6,890 bases of DNA from CAYRPN01 sp964426135. Lineage in GTDB: Bacteria; Planctomycetota; Phycisphaerae; Phycisphaerales; Phycisphaeraceae. The translations under genes were made by a program, and so were the position numbers. The notes below the pieces were generated by a model that did no database searches, had not been told where the DNA came from, and worked only from the letters and a program-made list of their open reading frames with translations. The stretch spans positions 1-6,890 of the forward strand of contig CAYRPN010000202.1 in NCBI GenBank assembly GCA_964426135.1. The letters run 5' to 3'. Positions 1-5,645 of this stretch are shown here, piece by piece (position 1 is the first letter of the stretch; each line of letters begins with the position of its first letter).

Positions 1-23
1 GGCGGGCAAGCCCGCCGGCTAAA
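1..23. repeat. REP-like hairpin with GGCTAAA foot (right half of a pair?)
   Basis: A perfect 7-bp stem, GGCGGGC (1-7) with GCCCGCC (10-16) and loop AA, is followed directly by GGCTAAA (17-23). The same foot closes the right side of the paired element at 5446-5573, and CGCTAAA closes the one at 2956-3067. This copy is therefore probably the right half of a pair whose left half lies off the window. Stem sequences differ between copies while the foot is kept, as in REP-type families. The family assignment is inference. Confidence 0.6.
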
Positions 24-71
24 TGGGGGACCGCCAAATCGCGAAGTTATTTCGGGCCCGTTCCTAAGAGT

Positions 72-95
72 CACGCCGCCACGCCGCCACGCCGC
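72..95. repeat. Three-copy 8-bp tandem repeat
   Basis: CACGCCGC occurs three times without a gap (72-79, 80-87, 88-95). It lies in the 205-bp stretch downstream of the fliN stop codon, where I see no supported gene: the open frames there are antisense extensions of fliN and DUF402. It may be simple slippage in GC-rich DNA. No function is visible. Confidence 0.6.
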
Positions 96-205
96 TCAGA
101 TCGCACCTGGATTTTTCATCAGGATTCCAGATGGGCGGGAAAAAGAGAGGAGCCGATGGAGCCGGCCGTTCCTTGCCTTCACGCTTCGAACCCCGGCGCG
201 GCCGA

Positions 206-472
206 TCAACTGGCCATCGCCTCGATGCGCTGGCGGGCGGAGCCGGTGGCTTCCACGCGAATGCCGAAATTTTCGCCGACTTTCACCGCGGTGCCGCGGG
301 CGATGGGCTTGTTGTTGACGAGCAGGTCGAGTTTCTCATCCGCCGACTTGGGCAGTTCGATGATCGCGCCAGGCGCCAGGCCCAGCACGTTGTCCAGCGA
401 CATGTGCCGCCGGCCGATCTCCACGATCACCGGCACGTAGAGTTTGAGAATGGTCTGCACGTCGGTGGGCAT
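206..472 (-). CDS. fliN: FliN-type SpoA (C-ring surface) domain protein
   Basis: This 88-residue protein is almost entirely one SpoA domain. The segment YVPVIVEIGRRHMSLDNVLG (12-31) is followed by LAPGAIIEL (32-40), LDLLVNNKPIARG (48-60) and a closing VKVGENFGIRV (63-73). These match the conserved course of FliN, which with FliM and FliG forms the cytoplasmic C-ring of the flagellar motor and helps set rotation direction and export. It lacks the N-terminal extension of many FliN proteins, so it is a minimal version. The related type III secretion proteins (YscQ/HrcQ C-terminus) cannot be fully excluded. The start is ATG at 472, with only a weak AGGA directly before it. It lies 33 nt downstream of the DUF402 gene on the same strand, so co-transcription is likely. 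No other flagellar gene is visible, so either the operon continues past the left edge or this copy is isolated. Confidence 0.8.
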   Translation of the reverse strand: MPTDVQTILKLYVPVIVEIGRRHMSLDNVLGLAPGAIIELPKSADEKLDLLVNNKPIARGTAVKVGENFGIRVEATGSARQRIEAMAS

Positions 473-505
473 GTCCTGTTTATCGGCCCGTCGCCGGTGA
501 ATCCT

Positions 506-1012
506 TCACAGTCCCGGCAGGGCCAGCCCAGGACGCCAGGCGAACAAGGCGCCGTCGAAGGGAGGCAACCCGCGCCGCATCTGGTCGCGCACGTCGTCCA
601 CGGTCCGCCAACAGATGTTCACGAGATCGTCGGGGTAGGCGAGTTGCTTGCGATGGCGCTCGAACTCATCCGCGTCGTCGAGTCGCGGTTCATTCGCACC
701 ATTGGGAAGAATGAGGTCGAGATCGAGGTCGCTCAGCCGCAGCACGCCATCGGCCCAGCAGGCGGGCGTGGCGATGTTGACGTAGTGCTCTTTGGGCGAC
801 CAGTCCGCGTGCCAGTGAATGCACAGGTTCCAGTGCCGGTCGGTCCAATGCAGCAGCAACAGGTGATAGCGAGAAGCCCACGAACCGCGGTAGCTTTCCA
901 TCGGCACGCCGGGCGAACGGTAGGTCACGAGCAGGTTCGGCGCTTCGTGGACGCGCTCGACTTCGAAGCGGTAATGGAGCGAGCCGTCGAATTTGGTGGA
1001 ATGGAAGAGCAC
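506..1012 (-). CDS. DUF402 / FomD-like protein (putative nucleotide phosphatase)
   Basis: The 168-residue product opens with MLFHSTKFDGSLHYR, resembling the 'K-x-DG' opening of DUF402 proteins. The core signatures follow: HWHADWSPKEHYVNIATP (66-83), DLDLDLIL (95-102), LDDADEFE (111-118) and a C-terminal helix. The conserved acidic residues in the DLDLDL and DADEF segments are those expected to bind divalent metal. Characterised family members hydrolyse phosphoanhydride bonds: NtdP acts on nucleoside di- and triphosphates, and FomD on a cytidylylated phosphonate. The substrate here cannot be told from sequence. The start is GTG at 1012, because no other start codon gives a family-like N-terminus and upstream in-frame sequence is repeat DNA. 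I see no Shine-Dalgarno site: the bases before the start belong to a heptamer repeat. It probably precedes fliN in a transcript. Confidence 0.75.
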   Translation of the reverse strand: MLFHSTKFDGSLHYRFEVERVHEAPNLLVTYRSPGVPMESYRGSWASRYHLLLLHWTDRHWNLCIHWHADWSPKEHYVNIATPACWADGVLRLSDLDLDLILPNGANEPRLDDADEFERHRKQLAYPDDLVNICWRTVDDVRDQMRRGLPPFDGALFAWRPGLALPGL

Positions 1013-1016
1013 GACG

Positions 1017-1044
1017 GATTTGGGATTTCGGACTGCGGATGGCG
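1017..1044. repeat. Short GATTTSG heptamer tract next to a start codon
   Basis: Two clean units (GATTTGG 1017-1023, GATTTCG 1024-1030) are followed in register by two diverged ones (GACTGCG, GATGGCG). The 16-mer at 1016-1031 is identical to 2115-2130 inside trpE and is the reverse complement of 2222-2237. The tract ends four bases before the GTG start of the DUF402 gene and occupies the place of its ribosome binding site. The rest of the 142-nt gap to trpE shows no gene. Confidence 0.75.
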
Positions 1045-1154
1045 TCGGGTGGCCGGGGCAGGAGTCCGCCGAAGCCCCGGAACGAATGTCACTGCTCGGA
1101 CTTTCCAGCGAGGCATGCGGAAGTGGGTGGGATTGGCCTGCGTAGCGTCGTCGC

Positions 1155-2942
1155 CTACCCGAACGCCTTCTCCGCCAGGTCCACCGCTTTCGCCAGGGCT
1201 GCGGCTTTGTTCACGCATTCCTGGTGCTCGCTGTCGGGCACGCTGTCGGCGACGATGCCGGCGCCCGTTTGGATGTGGACGATCCAGCGGGAGTCGCGCG
1301 TTCGTCGGCCCTGAAGGGCCGACACCTGCGGCCCGGCGCCCGCGCTCTTTACGCCTGGCATCACCACCATCGTGCGCAGGGCGATCGCCATGTCCATGTT
1401 CCCGGCGAAGTCCGCGTAACCCACGGCTCCCGCATACGGCCCGCGCCGCGTCGGCTCCAGTTCGTCGATCACCTGCATCGCTCGCACCTTGGGCGCGCCG
1501 GACACCGTGCCCACCGGCAACGCCGCCCGCAGCGCGTCCCAGCAGTCGCAGCCGTCGCGCAGCTTGCCGGTGACGGTGGAGCTGATGTGCATCACGTGGC
1601 TGTAGCGCTCCACCTCCATCAGGTGCGGCAACTCAATCGATCCTGCGCGGGCGACGCGGCCCACGTCGTTGCGGCCGAGATCCACAAGCATCACGTGTTC
1701 GCAAATCTCCTTCGGATCGGCGAGCAGTTCCTTCTCCAGCGCGCGATCTTCCTCCTCCGTGCGCCCGCGGCGACGCGTGCCGGCCAGCGGCTTGTTCCAC
1801 ACGACGCCGTCGTGCACGCGGCAGAGAATCTCCGGGCTGCTGCCGATCAGCATCGCGCCGGCGATCTGCACGTAGAACATGTACGGCGAAGGGTTCACGA
1901 TGCGCAGCGTGCGATAGATTTCAAAGGGATCGACATCCGTGCGCAGCTCGAAGCGCTGGCTGGGCACCACCTGGAAAATATCACCGGCCTTGATGTATTC
2001 CTTGGCCGCGAGCACGGCACGCTGATAGCCGCCCTCACCCATGTTGCTCGGCGGCAGCGCCGGCGGCGGCGAATCGAGATCGATCTCGCCGACGGGAAGC
2101 TCGGCGGAGATTTCGGATTTGGGATTTCGGATTTCGGATTTCGTGGAAGAGGTTTCTGATTTCGTATTTCGGATTTCGGATTTAGCCGAATCCGTTCGCC
2201 CCGACGTGCCCGCATTCAAATCCGAAATCCCAAATCCCAAATCCGAAGTCCCTGCACCCTCTCCGCGCCACGGCGTCTCGATCCGCGCCACCAGTTCATC
2301 GAGTTCCCGCAGCGCCGCCTCGTAGGCAGCTTCCGGCGACGCGTGCGCGTCGAGCATCGCATGCGTGATCACCAGAACCGTCTTGCGCACGTTGTCGAAG
2401 GCGACCACCTTGCGATAAAGCGCCATGTGCAGATCGGGCAGGTTGCGATCATCGGGCGGCGGCGCGGGCAGTTTTTCGCCCTCGAGATAGCGCACGGTGT
2501 CGTAGCCGGCGAACCCGGTCCAGCCGCCGGTGAAATCGGGCAAGTCGGTGACGGCCTTGCGTCCGCCGCCTGTGCGGGTTTCGGTGAGCTTGACGAGCCT
2601 CCAGCTTTTCGTCAGCCGGTTCATCTCGTGCAGCGGATCGTCGCTGCGATAGGTGCGGCTGTTCGTCGGCTTCAGCGAATCGATATAGGTGACGTCGTAC
2701 CCCCGCGCGATGACCTGGGCATCCGGCTGGGCGCCGACGAAGCTGTAGCGCCCCGCGCGGTCGCCGCCTTCGACGCTTTCAAAAAGAAAGCTGGGCGCCA
2801 TGCGATCGTCAGGGCGCACGAGCCGGCGATAGGCGAGCACCGGCGTGAGCTGATCGCTGAGCAATCGGCGGAACACGGGCACAAGGTTCCCGCGAGCGGC
2901 GAGAGTCTTGAAGGTTTCGAGATCGGGAATGGCGTGGGACAT
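1155..2942 (-). CDS. trpE: Anthranilate synthase component I
   Basis: TrpE, with a glutamine amidotransferase subunit (TrpG), converts chorismate to anthranilate, the first committed step of tryptophan synthesis in the cytoplasm. The N-terminal domain (about 1-225) carries FLFESVEGG (52-60) followed by GRYSFVG (64-70). This is the LLES-like region tied to tryptophan feedback, and its E55-S56 are kept. The chorismate-binding domain (about 300-595) has AGDIFQVVPSQRFE (319-332), NPSPYMFY (350-357), LIGSSPE (365-371), HVMLVDLGRND (416-426), ERYSHVMH (445-452), GTVSGAPK (478-485) and QTGAGIVADS (558-567). I chose ATG 2942, giving 595 residues, because the longer frame to 3041 translates repeat DNA. 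Two insertions are unusual: residues about 231-279 are a translated heptamer array, and about 530-553 contain a translated hairpin repeat. Both lie at expected loops, so the enzyme may still work. No trpG is fused or adjacent. No attenuator or T-box is evident. Confidence 0.95.
   Translation of the reverse strand: MSHAIPDLETFKTLAARGNLVPVFRRLLSDQLTPVLAYRRLVRPDDRMAPSFLFESVEGGDRAGRYSFVGAQPDAQVIARGYDVTYIDSLKPTNSRTYRSDDPLHEMNRLTKSWRLVKLTETRTGGGRKAVTDLPDFTGGWTGFAGYDTVRYLEGEKLPAPPPDDRNLPDLHMALYRKVVAFDNVRKTVLVITHAMLDAHASPEAAYEAALRELDELVARIETPWRGEGAGTSDLGFGISDLNAGTSGRTDSAKSEIRNTKSETSSTKSEIRNPKSEISAELPVGEIDLDSPPPALPPSNMGEGGYQRAVLAAKEYIKAGDIFQVVPSQRFELRTDVDPFEIYRTLRIVNPSPYMFYVQIAGAMLIGSSPEILCRVHDGVVWNKPLAGTRRRGRTEEEDRALEKELLADPKEICEHVMLVDLGRNDVGRVARAGSIELPHLMEVERYSHVMHISSTVTGKLRDGCDCWDALRAALPVGTVSGAPKVRAMQVIDELEPTRRGPYAGAVGYADFAGNMDMAIALRTMVVMPGVKSAGAGPQVSALQGRRTRDSRWIVHIQTGAGIVADSVPDSEHQECVNKAAALAKAVDLAEKAFG
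1304..1323. repeat. Perfect hairpin inside trpE
   Basis: GTCGGCCCT (1304-1312) pairs with AGGGCCGAC (1315-1323) around a 2-nt centre, a 9-bp perfect stem. In the trpE frame it encodes part of VSALQGRRTRD (540-550). It sits between the strand ALRTMVV and the HIQTGAGIVADS segment, where TrpE proteins usually have a short turn. The extra stretch, about 1284-1352, looks like an in-frame captured repeat. Confidence 0.7.
2109..2250. repeat. Inverted GATTTSG heptamer array inside trpE
   Basis: Eleven heptamer slots run in unbroken register from 2109 to 2185: five clean or near-clean units (2109-2143), two diverged (2144-2157) and four more (2158-2185). A 31-nt spacer follows, then five units of the reverse complement (2216-2250). 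The two arms can fold back on each other. In the trpE frame one arm reads KSEIRNPKSEI-like peptide and the other TSDLGFGISDL. The whole stretch, about 147 bp or 49 codons, keeps trpE open and lies in the linker between its two domains. Confidence 0.85.
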
Positions 2943-2955
2943 AGGCAATCGGACG

Positions 2956-3067
2956 TTTAGCGCCCGCTCGAAGAGCGGTCGAGCGCTTCGGTGTGGTGAT
3001 CGCGGCGATGAGCCGGCGGTCGATCCTGTGCGTGTCGTCATCGTCCGCTCTGCGAGCGGACGCTAAA
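2956..3067. repeat. Paired REP-like hairpins, TTTAGCG ... CGCTAAA
   Basis: The left foot TTTAGCG (2956-2962) precedes a hairpin CCGCTC-GAA-GAGCGG (2964-2978). The right hairpin CGTCCGCTC-TGC-GAGCGGACG (3042-3062) has a 9-bp stem and ends in foot CGCTAAA (3061-3067). The pair faces outward across 112 bp and fills most of the gap between the Sm-like gene and trpE. As RNA the right hairpin lies about 30 nt after the Sm-like stop codon and could slow or end transcription, but there is no U tract. The left hairpin falls just upstream of the trpE start. Confidence 0.75.
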
Positions 3068-3090
3068 CGGGATGACTTGCGGCTCACGGC

Positions 3091-3474
3091 TCAATGATCC
3101 TCCAATGGTTCGCTTTCGATGCTCGCCTTCTCGCCTTTCGCTTTTTTCTCGCTGTATTTTTTCACCCATGTCTCCCAACTCTTGCCGGCGGCGGTGTCGC
3201 GGCCGGTGAACTCCAGGCGGGCGATTTCGTTGTACTTCACCTTCGCGCGATCATTGGAATCCTTCGGCAGCACACGCACGAACGGCTCGGGCACGTCGTT
3301 TCGGCGATCGAAAATGTAACCCTCGATCACGCGGCCGTCGGTCGTGGTGATCGTCACATCGCCGCGATAATCGAAGGCCTGGTCCAGCGCCGCGTCGCGC
3401 TCCTCGGGGGTTGCCAGCGCGGGCACCCAGCCTTGCAGTGTCTTGTGTTCGGATTCCGGTGAGGCCTGCGTCAT
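3091..3474 (-). CDS. Small conserved-looking protein of unknown function, Sm-like appearance
   Basis: I do not recognise a named family for this 127-residue protein. Residues 37-91 have alternating strand character: YRGDVTITTTDGRVIEGYIF (36-55), FVRVLPKD (65-72) and VKYNEIARLEFTGRD (79-93). The strand-turn DG-strand start and the late strand resemble a small Sm/LSm-type beta barrel, which is inference from pattern only. Residues 94-116 (AAGKSWETWVKKYSEKKAKGEK) form a basic amphipathic helix and the tail is acidic. No signal peptide or membrane segment is present, so it is probably cytoplasmic. I chose ATG 3474: the open frame continues to 3777, but that part translates a MITE-like repeat and low-complexity PTLTPTLSP sequence. 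A TACAAT -10-like hexamer lies 8 nt before the ATG and no Shine-Dalgarno site is present, suggesting an almost leaderless transcript. Confidence 0.7.
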   Translation of the reverse strand: MTQASPESEHKTLQGWVPALATPEERDAALDQAFDYRGDVTITTTDGRVIEGYIFDRRNDVPEPFVRVLPKDSNDRAKVKYNEIARLEFTGRDTAAGKSWETWVKKYSEKKAKGEKASIESEPLEDH

Positions 3475-3482
3475 GGGCGGGG

Positions 3483-3488
3483 ATTGTA
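3483..3488 (-). promoter_or_regulatory. Candidate -10 element for the Sm-like gene
   Basis: On the minus strand TACAAT is preceded by TCGCC and followed by CCCCGCCC and then the ATG. It matches five of six consensus -10 bases (TATAAT). No convincing -35 is visible. Its position implies transcription starting at or within a few bases of the start codon. The context resembles the hexamers at 3765-3770 and 6837-6842. Confidence 0.35.
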
Positions 3489-3502
3489 GGCGATTTCCAA
3501 CG

Positions 3503-3525
3503 GTTAGCGGAAACGCCGCAGGCGT
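3503..3525. repeat. Truncated GTTAGC-foot hairpin
   Basis: GTTAGC (3503-3508) is followed by a hairpin ACGCC-GCA-GGCGT (3513-3525). A complete palindrome would continue with TTCCGCTAAC after GGCGT, but the sequence changes to CTGTATCGG and then enters the inverted-repeat element at 3532. It looks like the left half of a palindrome whose right half was lost or displaced. That reading is inference. Confidence 0.45.
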
Positions 3526-3531
3526 CTGTAT

Positions 3532-3700
3532 CGGCCCCCTCTCCCCCGGCTCTGCGGGGGAGAGGGTTGGGGTGAGGGTTGGGGTGAGGGGGGTTGGGGT
3601 GAGGGGGTTCGCGATGAGGTATCGGCGCGATGTTTCCACAAGGCTGTCCGACCCCCTCACCCTAGCCCTCTCCCCCGCAGAGCCGGGGGCGAGGGGACCG
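3532..3700. repeat. MITE-like inverted repeat with G-rich tandem core
   Basis: The left arm (3532 to about 3578) and right arm (about 3652-3700) are near-perfect reverse complements. Both carry CTCTCCCCCGGCTCTGC or its complement and end in CGGCCCCCTC or CGGTCCCCTC. After the left arm, TTGGGGTGAGGG occurs three times (3567-3578, 3579-3590, 3594-3605). About 45 bp of less repetitive sequence separates the arms. No transposase gene is present. It fills most of the 305-bp divergent region between the Sm-like and GH67-like genes. The arms resemble a CCCTCACCC-CCCTCTCCC repeat type widespread in bacterial genomes, which I recall but cannot search here. Confidence 0.75.
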
Positions 3701-3742
3701 GACTCGCCGATCCGTGAATGCATCCTCAACATGCTCGACTGT

Positions 3743-3770
3743 TTGCTTAGCTTTCCATTTTCGCCACAAT
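3743..3770 (+). promoter_or_regulatory. Candidate sigma-70-type promoter for the GH67-like gene
   Basis: TTGCTT (3743-3748) and CACAAT (3765-3770) are 16 bp apart. The ATG follows nine bases after the -10-like hexamer, so the mRNA would be almost leaderless, and no Shine-Dalgarno site is seen. The hexamer context TCGCCACAATC resembles TCGCCTACAATC upstream of the divergent gene. Both hexamers are imperfect matches to consensus. Confidence 0.3.
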
Positions 3771-3779
3771 CAACCAACC

Positions 3780-5435
3780 ATGCTGAAACTGGCGACGCTG
3801 ATCGACAACCCGGGGGAGCCGCCGGCGGAGACGCGCTACCGCGATCCGCGCGTGCTGAAGGATCTGGGCTACACCGGCCGCGTGATGTACGCCACCACCG
3901 GCCTTTCGGGCATCGACGGCCCCGACGCCGTCGCCTCCGGCGACATGCGCCGCTTCGTCGAGCAGCAATTCGAGCGCGCCAACCAGACCATCGACCAGAC
4001 CCTGAAGGTCGGCATGCAGATGTACATCCTGTACGACACGATCTGCCTGCCGCGATCGATGGTGGAGCGCGACGAGGCGGCGCTGTGCTGCAAGGGCCGG
4101 CCCGGTGTGCTCTGCCCCGCCAGCGATGCCGCGCTGGAACGATCGGCCCAGGCGCTCAAGGCGCACATGCTGCGCTGGCCCCAGCTCACCGGAATCGTGC
4201 TGCGCTTCGGCGACAGCGACGCGAGCCGCCTGCCCTACCTCGTGGGCAACGACATCTACGGCCCGCACTGCCCGCGCTGCTCGCAGCTTGGCCGCGTCGA
4301 TCGCATCGTGCGAACGCTGCGCCGATTCCACGACCTGGTCGTGCGCGAGTTCGGCAAGCGGCTGATCGCCCGCGCCTGGAACGTGCGGCCCAACGGCATG
4401 CACGACTCGGTCGATGTCTGCAATCGCCTGCGCGACCAACTGCCCGGCGCCGACAATCCGCGCGATGACCGCTTCATGCTTTCCTTCAAGTTCACCGAGA
4501 CCGATTTCTGGCGCTACCAGAAATGGAACGCGGCGAGCCTGGTCTTCGGCGATCGCCCGATCATCTACGAACTGCAGTGCCAGCGGGAGTTCGAAGGCAA
4601 AGGCGGCGTGCCCAACTGGCAGGTGCCGCTGTGGCGCGACGGCTACCCGGAAACGACCGACGCCAGCGCGGTTGCAGGACTGGCGAGCGCGGCGAAGAAG
4701 GTGAACCTTGCGGGGCTTTGGGCGTGGGTGCGCGGCGGCGGCTGGGGCGGGCCGTTCATTAAGAATGAAACGTGGGTCGACGCGAACGTGGTCGCGGTGC
4801 CGCAACTGGCCGATCATCCCGACGCCGACCCGGCGCAGCTGGCGGATCAATGGATTCAGCAGCGGCTGGGCATCACGGATCCGCCGGTGGTCAGCGCGAT
4901 CAAGCAGGTGCTGGCCCATTCGTCGAAGATCGTGCTGGAAGGTTTTTACATCGGCCCCTTCGCGCGGATGCGGAGCGGTTCGTGGCATCCCAACGGCGAC
5001 CTGATTCAGGACGACCTCATCGACGCCGAGGCCGCGTGGCGAATGATTCAACGTTTGCCCGATGCCGCGCTTGATGAGGCTGTGGCGGAGAAGCAGCGCG
5101 CGGTGGATCAACTGGAGCAGGACCAGGCGATGCTGCATCACCTGGCGAACGAGGGCAACCGCAGCGTGCTGGAGCCGATGATCAACACGATGGTCTACGC
5201 CGAGTCGTTCTTCCGCATGCTGGGCAATCTGATCGCGGGGCTGGTGGCGTATCGGCGATTCCAGAAGAAGCGCGACAGCGGACAGGCGGCGCAGTGTCGC
5301 CAGCGCCTGCTGGCGGCGCAGAGCGACTGGACGCACCACTCGCAGCGCTACGGCGCCCTGCCCGGCGCGGCGACGGCATTCCGCGAGGCGCATTTCTGGG
5401 AAGTTACCCAACGCCTGCTGGGAGAACTTGGGTAA
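3780..5435 (+). CDS. GH67 (alpha-glucuronidase)-like protein
   Basis: The 551-residue product follows the catalytic-domain course of glycoside hydrolase family 67. These enzymes remove 4-O-methylglucuronic acid from xylan fragments. The segment FMLSFKFTETDFWRYQKWN (232-250) matches the 'IDFQxREPxxP' region, and IIYELQCQREFEGKG (261-275) matches the 'ELQxTQEYxG' region. VPLWRD (282-287), LAGLWAW (310-316) and NVVAVPQLADHPDADPAQLA (336-355) follow, then a helical C-terminal part. By alignment from memory D242 and E264 would be the water-activating pair. The general-acid position seems to fall in FGDSDAS (143-149), where D147 may replace the usual Glu. It has no signal peptide and lacks the N-terminal domain of typical enzymes near 700 residues, so it is probably cytoplasmic and its substrate may differ. 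CxxC at 164-167 is unexplained. ATG 3780 was chosen because upstream in-frame codons to 3714 look non-coding. Confidence 0.7.
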   Translation: MLKLATLIDNPGEPPAETRYRDPRVLKDLGYTGRVMYATTGLSGIDGPDAVASGDMRRFVEQQFERANQTIDQTLKVGMQMYILYDTICLPRSMVERDEAALCCKGRPGVLCPASDAALERSAQALKAHMLRWPQLTGIVLRFGDSDASRLPYLVGNDIYGPHCPRCSQLGRVDRIVRTLRRFHDLVVREFGKRLIARAWNVRPNGMHDSVDVCNRLRDQLPGADNPRDDRFMLSFKFTETDFWRYQKWNAASLVFGDRPIIYELQCQREFEGKGGVPNWQVPLWRDGYPETTDASAVAGLASAAKKVNLAGLWAWVRGGGWGGPFIKNETWVDANVVAVPQLADHPDADPAQLADQWIQQRLGITDPPVVSAIKQVLAHSSKIVLEGFYIGPFARMRSGSWHPNGDLIQDDLIDAEAAWRMIQRLPDAALDEAVAEKQRAVDQLEQDQAMLHHLANEGNRSVLEPMINTMVYAESFFRMLGNLIAGLVAYRRFQKKRDSGQAAQCRQRLLAAQSDWTHHSQRYGALPGAATAFREAHFWEVTQRLLGELG

Positions 5436-5445
5436 GCGCCCTTCG

Positions 5446-5573
5446 TTTAGCCGCGGGGCTTTGCCCCGCGCGGTGCGACGACTTCCAGCGCTGTTGTGCC
5501 CGTCGAATCGGCCCCGACAATCGGACAATCCCGCCATACCGCGGCTCGCGTCGGGCAGGGCCCGACGGCTAAA
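5446..5573. repeat. Paired REP-like hairpins, TTTAGCC ... GGCTAAA
   Basis: The left foot TTTAGCC (5446-5452) leads into CGCGGGGC-TTT-GCCCCGCG (5452-5470), a perfect 8-bp stem. The right hairpin GTCGGGC-AGG-GCCCGAC (5550-5566) ends in foot GGCTAAA (5567-5573). The stems differ between halves, and only the foot is an inverted repeat. The left hairpin starts 16 nt after the GH67-like stop codon and could act in 3'-end formation, but there is no T run. It fills most of the 210-bp gap before the protease gene, where no other gene is seen. Confidence 0.75.
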
Positions 5574-5608
5574 CACACGATGCTGCATCGCGTATCCATC
5601 CGGGCGGA

Positions 5609-5640
5609 TAGAATGCTCCCGCGATATCGCATTCACGGAG
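5609..5640 (+). promoter_or_regulatory. Candidate -10 element and Shine-Dalgarno site of the protease gene
   Basis: TAGAAT (5609-5614) matches five of six -10 bases and is followed by GCTCCCGC. No clear -35 is seen. GGAG (5637-5640) lies five bases before the ATG at 5646 and is the best ribosome binding site in the window. It fixes that start over the longer open frame from 5496. Confidence 0.4.
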
Positions 5641-5645
5641 CCGCC

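Noticed and set aside
131..1573. A 480-codon plus-strand open frame
   Set aside because: It runs antisense through fliN, the DUF402 gene and the 3' end of trpE, which all have family motifs. Its tail is low-complexity Arg/Pro/Ser.
2109..2250. CRISPR-like array
   Set aside because: The 7-bp units are contiguous with no unique spacers of even length, and lie inside a coding gene.
1224..2960. Plus-strand open frames of 311 (1224-2159) and 205 codons (2343-2960)
   Set aside because: Both are antisense to trpE, with His/Arg/Val/Ala-rich products and no family motif.
2943..3041. Longer N-terminus for TrpE
   Set aside because: The extra 33 residues translate the paired REP-like element and do not resemble TrpE. 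The motif-bearing protein starts at ATG 2942.
3475..3777. Longer N-terminus for the Sm-like protein
   Set aside because: The 101 extra residues translate the MITE-like inverted repeat (PTLTPTLSP-type sequence).
5452..5470. Classical intrinsic terminator after the GH67-like gene
   Set aside because: The stem is strong but no T run follows, and the hairpin belongs to a repeat pair.
5496..5645. Longer N-terminus for the protease
   Set aside because: ATG 5646 has a good Shine-Dalgarno site and starts directly with a lipoprotein signal. The upstream part translates a repeat.
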